From Chloroflexota bacterium (GTDB lineage: Bacteria; Chloroflexota; Dehalococcoidia; Tepidiformales; Tepidiformaceae): a DNA stretch of 9,757 nucleotides. The DNA is taken from positions 1-9,757 of the forward strand of contig JAKALX010000113.1 of the NCBI GenBank assembly GCA_021823905.1, written 5' to 3'. Shown here in pieces: positions 1 to 7,447 of the stretch. Under the pieces are notes generated by a model. The model ran no database searches. It saw nothing but the letters and a program-made list of their open reading frames with translations, and was not told the DNA's origin. Both the position numbers and the translations under genes were made by a program. Position 1 is the first letter of the stretch, and every line of letters begins with the position of its first letter.

Positions 1-3000
1 GGCTCGCCCTACCACCTGGTCATGCTCGCCCGGAACATGACCGGCTACAAGAACCTGGTCGCGCTCGTCACGAAGGCGAACCTGGAGGGCTACTACTACA
101 AGCCGCGCATCGACCGGGAGCTGCTGGAATTGCACCACGAGGGGATCACGGTCCTCAGCGGATGCCCTTCCAGCGAGTTTCACCGCAAGGTTCAGGACGG
201 CGACCGCGTCGGCGCCATCGCCGTGGCGCGCTACTTCCGCGAGCTCTTCGACGGCCACTACTACCTCGAAGTGCAGGACCACGGCGACGAGAAGTTCACG
301 AAACTCAACCCCGTGATCGCTGGCATCGGACGCGAGCTCGGCATTCCCGTGATCGCGACCAACGACAGCCACTACACGCTGCCCACCGAAGCGGAGGCCC
401 ACGACGTGCTCCTCTGCATCGGCACGAACGCAACGGTCGACCAGCAGGGGCGCTACAAGTTCGAGGGACACGGCTACCACGTGAAGAGCGAAGACGAGAT
501 GCGGCTGCTCTTCCCCCAGGAGTACCTGGACAACACGGCGCTCGTGGCGAACGACGCCGACCTGGACCTGCACTTCGACCGCCAGCTGCTGCCTGAGCCG
601 CCGGTTCCAGCGGGCCGCACGAGCGAAGACTACCTCGCCGAGCTGTGCTTCCAGGGCCTGCACCGCCGCTTCGACGACATCACGAGCGAACTGCGGGAGC
701 GACTCGCCTACGAACTCGACGTGCTCAAAGTCACCGGCTTTACCGACTACGTCTTCGTCGTGAAGGAGATCGCCGACTTCGCCCGGAAGGCTCACATCAA
801 CATGGGCGTTCGCGGGTCGGCGGCCGCCTCGCTGGTGCTTTACGTCCTCGGCGTGACCGACATCGACCCCGTGGCGAACCGGCTGGTGTTCGAGCGGTTC
901 TTGAACATCGAGCGGCGCGAGATGCCGGATGTGGACTTCGACTTCGCCGACGACCGCCGAGACGAGATGATCCGCTTCGCCTACGAGCGCTACGGCGAGG
1001 ATCGCGTCGCGCAGATCATCACCTTTGGAACCCTCGGGGCGAAGGCCGCAATCCGCGATGTCGGCCGTGCCCTGGGTATGACCTATGCCGAGACCGACCG
1101 TGTCGCCCGTCTCGTACCGAACTCGCTTCATATCACCCTGAGCGACGCCCTCGACCAGTCGCAGGAGATGAAAGACGCCTACAACGCGGACCCGAAGGTG
1201 CGCAAGCTGGTGGAGACGGCACGGCAGCTTGAAGGGGTTTCGCGCCATGCGAGCACGCACGCGGCGGGCGTCGTGATTTCACGCGACCCGCTGATCGAGC
1301 ACGTGCCGCTGCAACGCCCAAACCGGGGCGACGAGACGAGCATCCCGACGACACAATTCGCGATGGAGCAGGTCGCGAAGATCGGCCTGTTGAAAGTCGA
1401 CTTCCTCGGGCTTTCGAACCTGACCATCCTCCAGCACGCGGTGGAGATCATCCGCGCGACGACGGGCGAGGAGCTTGATCTCGTCCGCTTGCCGGACGGC
1501 GATCCAAAAACCATGCAGATGCTGGCCAAGGGCGAGACGTTCGGCGTGTTCCAGCTGGAATCGGCGGGGATGCGGCGTTACGTCCAGGACCTGCAGCCGA
1601 CCGACATCTCGGACCTCTGCGCGCTGGTCGCCCTCTACCGCCCAGGACCGATGCAACAGATCCCGCGGTTCATCGACGGCAAGCATGGACGCGTGGTGAT
1701 CACGTACCCGCACCCGGCGCTGGCGGAGATCCTGGACGAAACGTACGGCGTCATCGTCTACCAGGACCAGGTGCTGCTGATCGCCCAGCATTTCGCCGGC
1801 TATTCGCTCGGCCAAGCCGACATCATGCGCAAAGCGATGGGCAAGAAGAAGGCCGAGATCATGGAGGCCGAGCGTACCCGGTTCGTCGCGGGCGCTCAGG
1901 CCAAGGGCTACAGCGAGGACGAGGCGAAGGCGGTCTTCGACCTGATCGAGCCGTTTGCCGGCTACGCCTTCAATAAGGCGCACTCGTGGAGCTACGGGAA
2001 CATCGCCTACCAGACCGCCTACCTGAAGGCGAACTACCCGGTCCAGTACATGACAGCGCTGATGCAGCTTTCGAAGAGCGCCCCCGACACCTACGCCCGA
2101 ATCGCGACCGCTGTCGCCGAGTGCACAAAACTCGGGATCGAGGTCCTGCCGCCGGACATCAACGCCAGCCAGGACAACTTCACGGTGGAGCGGCGACCCG
2201 ACGGCTCGATGGCGATCCGCTTCGGCCTGGGTGTCGTCAAGAATGTCGGCTCGATTGCCTGCGAAGGGATGATCGCGGAGCGCGAGAAGAACGGCCCGTA
2301 CCGCGACGTCGAAGACTTCTGCAAGCGGGCCGACCTCTCTGGCGCGAACAACCGGACGATCGAGCACCTGATCAAGGCGGGGGCGTTCGACCTGCTGGGC
2401 GACCGCGGCACGCTGCTGATGAACAGCGAGCGGCTGATTACCCTGGCGCGCAAGGAGCGCGAGCTCCGTGAAAGCGGCCAGGCAACGATGTTCGACCTCT
2501 TTGGAAGCCAGGTCGACACCCCCTTGCCGGCGCTCGTCCTCGACCCATCACCGGCCCGGCGCGAGGAGATGCTGGCCTGGGAAAAGGAGCTGCTCGGGGT
2601 CTACCTGAGCGAGCACCCGTTCCGATCCGCGGCGGCAGGCGTGGCCCAGTACACGACTCATACGCTGAGCGATCTCACGGCCGAACTCGCGGGCCAGTCG
2701 GTGACGGTTGCGGGCATGGTCAACCGGGTCCAAGCGCGGACGACGCGCGACGGGCGCAAGTTCTACGTGGTCGACCTGGAGGATCTCTCCGCGTCGGTCG
2801 AGCTGACGGTCTGGAACGACACACTCGAGTTGACGGGCGAGGAGATCTGGGCCGAGGGCAACGTGCTGCTCGCTTCGATCGAGGTCCGCGACCGCGGTGA
2901 CCGGCTGAACCTGAACGTCCGAAAGGCCGCGCAGTACGACCAGGGCGCGGGCGCCGTTGTGGGTTTCGCGCCTGAGCTGTGGCAGGTCGAACAGCCGAAG

Positions 3001-3408
3001 CAGCGCCGGGCGACCAAGTCCGAGGCGGCGACACCGCCGCCGAACGGAACGGGCGCCACTCGCAACTCGCAGCTCGCAACTCGCAACTCAGCCGCCACGG
3101 CCGAAGCCTCGCGCCCTGGAGTGGTACCGCCGGTCAGTGGCGACTCCGCCCACCTCGTCGTCACCATTTTCGAATCCGAGGACCAGCTCGCGGACGAGGC
3201 GCTGCTGAAGGCCGTGGTCTCGATGCTCAAGTCCTCGCCGGGGAACGACGACGTGCGGCTCGTGGTCCACGACACGGAGGGCCAGGAGACGGAGTTCGAT
3301 CTGCCGCGCGCCTCGGCGACAGAAGACCTGGCCCGGAGCATACGGGCGGTGCTGCGAACGAGCGGCCAGGTGACGCTGACCGGGCTGCGGTTGGTGGGAG
3401 CGGCGTAA
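1..3408 (+). CDS. dnaE: DNA polymerase III subunit alpha (5' end outside window)
   Basis: Catalytic subunit of the replicative DNA polymerase (family C). Frame 1 is open from base 1, so the gene starts upstream; 1135 residues are visible and roughly the first 120-160 appear to be missing. The visible part opens in the PHP domain (about residues 1-200, with the conserved NDSHYT at about 121-126). The palm follows: GVRGSAAASLV, then PDVDFDF with catalytic Asp312 and Asp314, and the third Asp467 in KVDFLGL. The fingers contain YQDQV, the MRKAMGKKK motif and FNKAHSWSY (near 657-665). A helix-hairpin-helix lies near 777-802 and an OB fold near 900-980. A Pro/Ala/Thr-rich linker (about 999-1047) leads to a C-terminal domain ending in LRLVGAA. 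The length and full C-terminus suit DnaE1 better than the error-prone DnaE2. The linker contains a 7-bp tandem repeat. No clear terminator follows the stop codon. Confidence 0.97.
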   Translation, partial: GSPYHLVMLARNMTGYKNLVALVTKANLEGYYYKPRIDRELLELHHEGITVLSGCPSSEFHRKVQDGDRVGAIAVARYFRELFDGHYYLEVQDHGDEKFTKLNPVIAGIGRELGIPVIATNDSHYTLPTEAEAHDVLLCIGTNATVDQQGRYKFEGHGYHVKSEDEMRLLFPQEYLDNTALVANDADLDLHFDRQLLPEPPVPAGRTSEDYLAELCFQGLHRRFDDITSELRERLAYELDVLKVTGFTDYVFVVKEIADFARKAHINMGVRGSAAASLVLYVLGVTDIDPVANRLVFERFLNIERREMPDVDFDFADDRRDEMIRFAYERYGEDRVAQIITFGTLGAKAAIRDVGRALGMTYAETDRVARLVPNSLHITLSDALDQSQEMKDAYNADPKVRKLVETARQLEGVSRHASTHAAGVVISRDPLIEHVPLQRPNRGDETSIPTTQFAMEQVAKIGLLKVDFLGLSNLTILQHAVEIIRATTGEELDLVRLPDGDPKTMQMLAKGETFGVFQLESAGMRRYVQDLQPTDISDLCALVALYRPGPMQQIPRFIDGKHGRVVITYPHPALAEILDETYGVIVYQDQVLLIAQHFAGYSLGQADIMRKAMGKKKAEIMEAERTRFVAGAQAKGYSEDEAKAVFDLIEPFAGYAFNKAHSWSYGNIAYQTAYLKANYPVQYMTALMQLSKSAPDTYARIATAVAECTKLGIEVLPPDINASQDNFTVERRPDGSMAIRFGLGVVKNVGSIACEGMIAEREKNGPYRDVEDFCKRADLSGANNRTIEHLIKAGAFDLLGDRGTLLMNSERLITLARKERELRESGQATMFDLFGSQVDTPLPALVLDPSPARREEMLAWEKELLGVYLSEHPFRSAAAGVAQYTTHTLSDLTAELAGQSVTVAGMVNRVQARTTRDGRKFYVVDLEDLSASVELTVWNDTLELTGEEIWAEGNVLLASIEVRDRGDRLNLNVRKAAQYDQGAGAVVGFAPELWQVEQPKQRRATKSEAATPPPNGTGATRNSQLATRNSAATAEASRPGVVPPVSGDSAHLVVTIFESEDQLADEALLKAVVSMLKSSPGNDDVRLVVHDTEGQETEFDLPRASATEDLARSIRAVLRTSGQVTLTGLRLVGAA
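3054..3088 (+). repeat. Heptanucleotide tandem repeat (CGCAACT)n inside dnaE
   Basis: Five contiguous 7-bp units: CGCCACT, CGCAACT, CGCAGCT, CGCAACT, CGCAACT. The second, fourth and fifth are identical; the other two differ by one base each. As 7 is not a multiple of 3, the array is read in all three frames and gives a 7-residue protein period (ATRNSQL, then ATRNSA). It sits in the low-complexity linker between the OB fold and the C-terminal domain of DnaE, where extra residues are likely to be tolerated. Confidence 0.8.
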
Positions 3409-3746
3409 GCACGGGGCGTGGAACGCAAGCCGGGTGCGAGCCGACGGGAGAGTTCCTGGTATGCCATGCGCGACGAGCAACGGCGGCGGTGCAGGAGTTC
3501 CTGGAAGGGCTCAGCTACACGTTGAACAAGATGTTCAAGATGTCCCCGTCCTGGACGACGTATTGCTTGCCCTCGGTGCGGAGGAGTCCCTTCTTGCGGG
3601 CCTCGGCCTCGCTGCCGCAGGCCATGAGGTCGTCAAACCGGATGACAGTCTCGGGTCGCGGGCACATCACGGCCATCGGCGATCCAAGGTTCAAGGCAGC
3701 CGTCCGGGAGTTCCTGGGGAGACTGGCGATCAGGTAAGCTGAGATC
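3409..3746. other. Region without an intact gene between dnaE and the toxin-antitoxin pair
   Basis: These 338 bases hold the displaced ychF 3' fragment (3515-3646) flanked by unassigned sequence. The 10-mer GAGTTCCTGG occurs three times here (3450-3459, 3495-3504, 3708-3717); the last two bracket the fragment. A plus-strand reading frame crosses the region, but its codons are the reverse complement of the ychF fragment, so I do not call it a gene. No convincing dnaE terminator or toxin-antitoxin promoter is visible. An in-frame TAA at 3735-3737 limits the antitoxin start to 3747 or later. Confidence 0.6.
3515..3646 (-). pseudogene. Displaced 3' fragment of ychF (43 codons plus stop)
   Basis: Read on the minus strand, this encodes VIRFDDLMACG...DILNILFNV and a TAG stop, identical in protein sequence to the last 43 residues of the intact YchF at 4421-5518. 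The two DNA copies match at 119 of 132 positions. All 11 differences in sense codons are synonymous; the stop codons also differ (TAG here, TGA in the intact gene). Similarity ends sharply at 3646/3647. An open frame continues upstream to an ATG at 3754, but those residues do not resemble YchF and the ATG is antisense to the antitoxin start, so expression is unlikely. It lacks the nucleotide-binding domain and is best called a relic. Confidence 0.9.
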
Positions 3747-3998
3747 GTGAGCATCCGGGTGAGCCCAAAGGAAGCCGAAGATCAATTCGAGGCGCTGCTC
3801 GCAGCGGCGGAGCGGGGCGAGGACGTGGTGATCGAGCGGGGTGGTGAGCCCGTGGCCCGGTTAGTGGGCCTCGCTGTCAACGCCCGCCTCAAAGCGCTTG
3901 GATCGATTCGTTTTCGAATACCCGACTCGTTCTTCGAGCCCATGCCGGAATCAATGCTGGACGAATTTGAGCGACCACTCCTCGACAAGCCGACGTGA
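3747..3998 (+). CDS. Type II antitoxin, Phd/YefM-like
   Basis: An 83-residue protein with the N-terminal pattern of Phd/YefM antitoxins: MSIRVSPKEAEDQFEALL, then AAAERGEDVVIERGGEPVARLVGL at about residues 19-42. This is the part that in the family forms the dimer and binds operator DNA. The C-terminal half (about 43-83, containing PDSFFEPMPE) is where such antitoxins wrap around and block the partner toxin. The start is GTG at 3747; the TAA at 3735-3737 excludes anything longer, and the ribosome site is weak. The stop overlaps the toxin start by 4 bp (GTGA, 3995-3998), indicating translational coupling. By family knowledge the complex should repress its own promoter; the imperfect dyad around 3738-3752 is only a weak operator candidate. 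Base composition is visibly less GC-rich than dnaE, especially after 3890, fitting acquisition by transfer. Confidence 0.9.
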   Translation: MSIRVSPKEAEDQFEALLAAAERGEDVVIERGGEPVARLVGLAVNARLKALGSIRFRIPDSFFEPMPESMLDEFERPLLDKPT

Positions 3999-4381
3999 AT
4001 GTACTGCTCGATTCAGTCGCGATACTGTTCTGGCTCTCGAATGACCGTAGACTTCCAGACGAGGCCAGACGGCTAATTGTCGATCCAGACAGCCGCCTCT
4101 GGGTCAGTGCGGCGAGTATCTGGGAGATAGCGATAAAGGCCGGCCTCGCCCGGTCGCCGCTATCGCTGGAACTGCTTGACGCAGTTCGCCGCTTTGTCGG
4201 TTCCAGTGCCTGCGAAGTACTTCCGGTCACGGCGCAGCACGCGTTCCGCGTTGCGGGTCTCCCGATGCACCACCGGGATCCGTTCGATCGACTGCTCATC
4301 GCTCAATGCCAGCTCGAGGGAATGACAATCGTGACGAACGACAGTGCCTTTCGCAAGTACGAGGTTGACATCCGGTGGTGA
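3995..4381 (+). CDS. vapC: PIN-domain ribonuclease toxin, VapC type
   Basis: A 128-residue PIN-domain protein of the usual VapC length. The acidic active-site residues are all visible: Asp6 in MNVLLDS, Glu44 in SIWEIAIK, Asp95/Asp98 in HHRDPFDRLLIAQ and Asp116 in TNDSAF. VapC toxins are magnesium-dependent endoribonucleases that cut tRNA or rRNA and stop translation when the antitoxin is lost; the target here cannot be read from sequence. The GTG start at 3995 overlaps the antitoxin stop. The PIN motifs are intact, so the toxin is probably active. The gene ends 39 bp from the convergent ychF stop. Its position between two ychF 3' ends suggests that it arrived on, or now stabilises, a recombining segment. 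Confidence 0.93.
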   Translation: MNVLLDSVAILFWLSNDRRLPDEARRLIVDPDSRLWVSAASIWEIAIKAGLARSPLSLELLDAVRRFVGSSACEVLPVTAQHAFRVAGLPMHHRDPFDRLLIAQCQLEGMTIVTNDSAFRKYEVDIRW

Positions 4382-4420
4382 GACCCCCGGCTCGCTAGCT
4401 GCTTGCGCCGGTGAGCCCCG

Positions 4421-4552
4421 TCACACATTAAACAGAATATTCAGGATGTCCCCGTCCTGGACGACGTACTGCTTGCCCTCGGTGCGGAGGAGGCCCTTCT
4501 TGCGGGCCTCGGCCTCGCTGCCGCAGGCCATCAGATCGTCGAACCGGATGAC
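4421..4552 (-). repeat. Direct repeat, copy 2: 3' end of intact ychF
   Basis: This 132-bp segment (43 codons plus stop) is 119/132 identical to 3515-3646 and in the same orientation. The copies start 906 bp apart, and the interval holds the whole antitoxin-toxin pair. The differences cluster near the stop codon (7 consecutive codons), with a long identical core in the middle. Similarity stops at the same codon boundary in both copies. Confidence 0.92.
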
Positions 4553-5518
4553 TTCGGCGCGGATGAATCCCCGGCGCAGGTCGCTGTGGATCTTGCCGGC
4601 CGCTTCGGGGGCGGTCGAGCCGGCGGTGACCGTCCAGGCGCGGCATTCGTCGGGGCCGGCGGTGAGGAAGCTGATGAGGCCGAGCAGCAGGTAGCTCACG
4701 CGGATGGCCTCGGCCATGCCGCTTTCGGTGACCCCGACCGAGGCGCGGAACTCCTCCGCCTCCTCGTCGTTGAGGTCGTTGAGCTCCATCTCGAACTTCC
4801 CGGAGAACACGGCGACGTCGCGGCCCTTCCGGCGGTACTTCGCGCGGAACTCTTCTTCGATCGCGGCCCGCCGGGGAAGGTCGTCGTCGCCGATGTTGAC
4901 CACGATCAGCATCGGCAGCCAGGTGAGGAACTGGGAGCCTTCGAGCGCCTTGCGGTCCTCGTCCGAAAGGTCGAGCTCGCGGATGGCCTGCTCGTTTTCG
5001 AGCGCCGTCCTGAGGCGGAGGAGCACCTCCTTGGTGCGCTGGAGGGCATCACGCTCGCCGGGCTTCATCGAGCGGAGTTCCGTTTCGAGCTTCTGCAGCC
5101 GCTTCTCGATGATCGCGAGGTCGGCGAAGGTGAGCTCGAGATCCATCGTCGCGATGTCGCGATCGGGATCGACGGTGACCTCGGGATGCGGCACGGTCTC
5201 GTCTTCGAAGGCGCGGACGACGTGGATGAGGGCGTCAGTGCGAGCGAGGTCGTTGATGAACTTGCCGGCCGGGCCTTCGCCCTTGCCGAACGACTCGCCC
5301 GCCGCGGGGAAGTCGACGTACTGAATCGTGGCGTAGGTCGTCTTCTTGGGTTTGTACATCTTGGCCAGGCGGTCAACGCGCTCGTCGGGGACGTTGACGA
5401 CGCCGACGTTCGGCTGGGAGGAGGCGCCGTAGCCGCCGACGTGCGCTTTGGAGCGCGTGACCGCGTTGAAGACGGTCGTCTTGCCGGAGCGGGCGAGACC
5501 GATGATGCCGAGTTGCAT
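4421..5518 (-). CDS. ychF: Redox-regulated-type ATPase YchF (Obg/TRAFAC family)
   Basis: A 365-residue protein, the normal YchF length. YchF binds ribosomes and hydrolyses ATP rather than GTP. The P-loop is GLARSGKTT (residues 7-15), differing from the common GLPNVGKST form. The switch II region is YVDFPAAG (67-74), without the usual DIAG glycine placement. The G4 position reads VVNIGDDD (206-213), not NKxD, as expected for an ATP-preferring member. A charged helical stretch (about 125-190) matches the family's coiled-coil insertion, and the C-terminal TGS-like DUF933 domain covers about 275-365, ending in DGDILNILFNV. The ATG at 5518 gives the standard MQLGIIGLA start; the purine run GAGG lies only 2 bp before it. 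Residues 323-365 are duplicated at 3515-3646. The gene converges with vapC. Confidence 0.95.
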   Translation of the reverse strand: MQLGIIGLARSGKTTVFNAVTRSKAHVGGYGASSQPNVGVVNVPDERVDRLAKMYKPKKTTYATIQYVDFPAAGESFGKGEGPAGKFINDLARTDALIHVVRAFEDETVPHPEVTVDPDRDIATMDLELTFADLAIIEKRLQKLETELRSMKPGERDALQRTKEVLLRLRTALENEQAIRELDLSDEDRKALEGSQFLTWLPMLIVVNIGDDDLPRRAAIEEEFRAKYRRKGRDVAVFSGKFEMELNDLNDEEAEEFRASVGVTESGMAEAIRVSYLLLGLISFLTAGPDECRAWTVTAGSTAPEAAGKIHSDLRRGFIRAEVIRFDDLMACGSEAEARKKGLLRTEGKQYVVQDGDILNILFNV

Positions 5519-5560
5519 GTCCTCAGAGTAGTCGGAAGCGGGAGTAGGCGGGAGCGGCGC

Positions 5561-6172
5561 TCAGCTCTGCTGCTCTTCTTCGCCCTCGTGAAGGACTGCG
5601 AAGAGCGACGCTAGATCAAGGCTGAACGCGCTCAGCACCGGCCGAGCGTCGATGACCTCTGGCGCGCGATGCAGCGTCACCGGCTCGCCTGGGCGATGGA
5701 CCGCTACGACCTCGTCCGCCGGATCGACAATCCAGAGGAGTTGCGTCCCGCTGCGCATGTAGAAGGCGGCGCGCTCGGCGGTTCGGGGATAGGAGGTGCC
5801 TGGAGAGAGGACTTCGATGGCGAAATCGGGCGGCAGGTCAACGGGCCGGTCCATTCCCGCCGCGAGGGCCCGAGCGCGATGCGAACGGCTGAAAACGGAG
5901 ATATCGGGGAGGAAGATGCGCTCCTCCGAACGATTGAGGTGCCGCGCTTCGTTCGCGACGAAGGCATCGGGATGAGACTGGACGTACACAAACAGCCTGC
6001 CAATGAGCTCGCTTGTGAGCGCTGCGTGATAGATGTTCGGCGACACCTTCTGGACAACCTCCCCGTCGATCAGCTCCGAAGCCGGCTCCGTCTCCGGCAT
6101 TGCGAGGAAGGCTTCGAGCGAGACGCGTGTCTTCATGACCATGGGAAGAGTATAGACCTCGGCGAAGGTCAC
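5561..6172 (-). CDS. Uma2 family (DUF820) PD-(D/E)XK nuclease-like protein
   Basis: A 203-residue protein with the Uma2 fold signature. Uma2 proteins are abundant in cyanobacteria and Chloroflexota; their role is unproven, though their structure resembles restriction-type nucleases. Visible motifs: ELIDGEVV (33-40), FLPDISVFS with Asp90, FAIEVLSPGTS with Glu120, and the GTQLLWIVDP strand (142-151). The lysine that usually precedes the conserved Tyr (EKxxxY) is Arg134 here (TAERAAFY), so catalysis may be weakened. The longest start, GTG at 6172, overlaps the ligase stop by 4 bp (GTGA), which favours translational coupling. ATG codons at 6142 and 6136 are plausible alternatives and would give the more usual short N-terminus before VSLEAFLAMPE. 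Last gene of the probable minus-strand operon. Confidence 0.88.
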   Translation of the reverse strand: MTFAEVYTLPMVMKTRVSLEAFLAMPETEPASELIDGEVVQKVSPNIYHAALTSELIGRLFVYVQSHPDAFVANEARHLNRSEERIFLPDISVFSRSHRARALAAGMDRPVDLPPDFAIEVLSPGTSYPRTAERAAFYMRSGTQLLWIVDPADEVVAVHRPGEPVTLHRAPEVIDARPVLSAFSLDLASLFAVLHEGEEEQQS

Positions 6173-7413
6173 CCGATCTCGAAATGCAGCTTCGCGTGGG
6201 CGGCGCGAAGGGCCCGCTCGACCTCTTGCGGCGAGTCGCCGCGGGCCATGATGAAGCCCAGGTACTCGCTCCCCTCGGGCAGGGGAACGACCTCGCCGCC
6301 GGGGTGGATCGAGATCGTAACCGACTCGACGAGGGGGACGGATTCGGCATCGGCGATGCCGTGGACGGCGCGTAACGTGCCGGCTGCCGGGATGGGAATC
6401 ATCATGACGCCCGCCGCCTGGCTCTCGCGTGACACCGAGGTGAGATCAGCCCCGATGGCGTGACGGAGGATGATCTCTTCGAGCGACATTCCGGCGCCGA
6501 AATGGAGGGTGCGTGAGCAGAGTCCGCCGATGGACCGGGCGGCGATGTCGATCGGGAAGGCGCCATCGCCGTTCAGCCGGAGCTCGGCGTGGACGGGGCC
6601 GTCGCGCAGGCCCAGCGCCGTGGCGGCGCGTGCCGTGGTCTCCGCCACGAGTTCCTGGACGTCGGGGGCGAGGCGCGAGGGCGTGACGTAGATCGTCTCT
6701 TCGAAGAACGGCCCTTCGAGCGGGTCGGGCTTGTCGAAGATCGCGAGCACCTGGAGGCGGCCGTCGTCGAGCAGACCTTCGACGGACACCTCGATCCCGG
6801 GGATGTAGCCCTCGACGAGGATCCGGCCGGCGAGCGGCCCGCATTCGTGCGCGTTGGCCGGCTCGCGGAGGATTCGCTTGAGCCGCTCGAACGCCTCGCG
6901 AAAACCCTCTGCGTCGTCGGCGCGGATGACGCCACGACTGCCTGAAAGGGCGAGCGGCTTGAGGACGACCGGGAACTCGATCTGCCTGGCCACCTCGGCT
7001 GGATCGGCGCTGACGGAGACATCCCAGAATCGTGGCGACGCGAGACCGGCTCCCGCCAACGTCCGGCGCAGGAGCGACTTGTTGCGCGTCGCCTCGACGG
7101 CGGCAAGCGGGTTGTGCGGGAGCTCGAGGCGCCGGGAGGCAGCGGCCGCCAAAAGAGCGCCACCGTCATCCACGGCCACGATGGTGTCCAGCGGGAACTC
7201 GTCGGCGAACGCTTCGATCTGGCTTGTTCCCACCTCGACGTCGACGAAATCGAGGCCGACCTGGCGGCCGGGATGGAGGTCCTCGAGGGGGTGCCGGCGG
7301 TCAGAACCGACGACGACCTCAATGCCAAGGCGGCCGGCCGCCTCCATGAAATCGGGCGCGCGGTAGCTGGCGCTCGGGATGAGCAGCATCACGCGGCGCC
7401 GGGCAGACTCCAT
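6169..7413 (-). CDS. ATP-grasp carboxylate ligase with L-amino-acid-ligase-like C-terminus
   Basis: A 414-residue ATP-grasp enzyme, expected to join a carboxylate to an amine (or similar nucleophile) through an acyl-phosphate. Residues 1-110 form an N-terminal pre-ATP-grasp domain (RVMLLIPSASYRAPDF...). The ATP-grasp core follows: FPVVLKPLALSGSRGV (147-162, ATP-binding Lys152 and glycine-rich loop), ILVEGYIPGIEVSVEG (198-213), GPVHAELR (272-279, metal ligand candidate Glu277) and FPIDIAARSIGG (286-297, Asp289 and Arg293). The C-terminal part (about 330-414) resembles the LAL_C2 domain, with GEVVPLPEGSEYLGFIMARG. I chose ATG 7413 (MESARRRVML) because the open frame further upstream reads as non-coding Ser/Arg-rich sequence. 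No strong ribosome site precedes it; coupling to the small gene 34 bp upstream is possible. The substrate is unknown: family members make dipeptides or modify peptides. Confidence 0.9.
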   Translation of the reverse strand: MESARRRVMLLIPSASYRAPDFMEAAGRLGIEVVVGSDRRHPLEDLHPGRQVGLDFVDVEVGTSQIEAFADEFPLDTIVAVDDGGALLAAAASRRLELPHNPLAAVEATRNKSLLRRTLAGAGLASPRFWDVSVSADPAEVARQIEFPVVLKPLALSGSRGVIRADDAEGFREAFERLKRILREPANAHECGPLAGRILVEGYIPGIEVSVEGLLDDGRLQVLAIFDKPDPLEGPFFEETIYVTPSRLAPDVQELVAETTARAATALGLRDGPVHAELRLNGDGAFPIDIAARSIGGLCSRTLHFGAGMSLEEIILRHAIGADLTSVSRESQAAGVMMIPIPAAGTLRAVHGIADAESVPLVESVTISIHPGGEVVPLPEGSEYLGFIMARGDSPQEVERALRAAHAKLHFEIG

Positions 7414-7447
7414 CCGTTCATTGTAGTGGCCGGCGGTGGCAGTTCTC

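Noticed and set aside
1279..2367. 362-residue open frame on the minus strand inside dnaE
   Set aside because: It is antisense to the conserved polymerase core, has the Arg/Asp/Val-rich composition typical of shadows in GC-rich genes, and shows no recognisable motifs.
2979..3737. 252-residue plus-strand frame spanning the dnaE end and the intergenic region
   Set aside because: It overlaps dnaE in another frame and then reads the antisense of the ychF relic. Only its last ~30 residues are outside known sequence, and no start or family supports a gene.
3515..3754. 79-residue ORF with a new N-terminus fused to the YchF tail
   Set aside because: The upstream residues match nothing, the ATG is antisense to the antitoxin start and no ribosome site precedes it, so a relic is the simpler reading.
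4387..4411. CCGGC/GCCGG inverted repeat between the vapC and ychF ends as a terminator
   Set aside because: Only 5 bp of stem with a 15-nt loop and no T-run; expected by chance in GC-rich DNA.
4586..5614. 342-residue plus-strand open frame across ychF
   Set aside because: It is the reverse strand of the conserved ychF gene, with low-complexity Leu/Glu/Val/Arg content and no ribosome site or motif.
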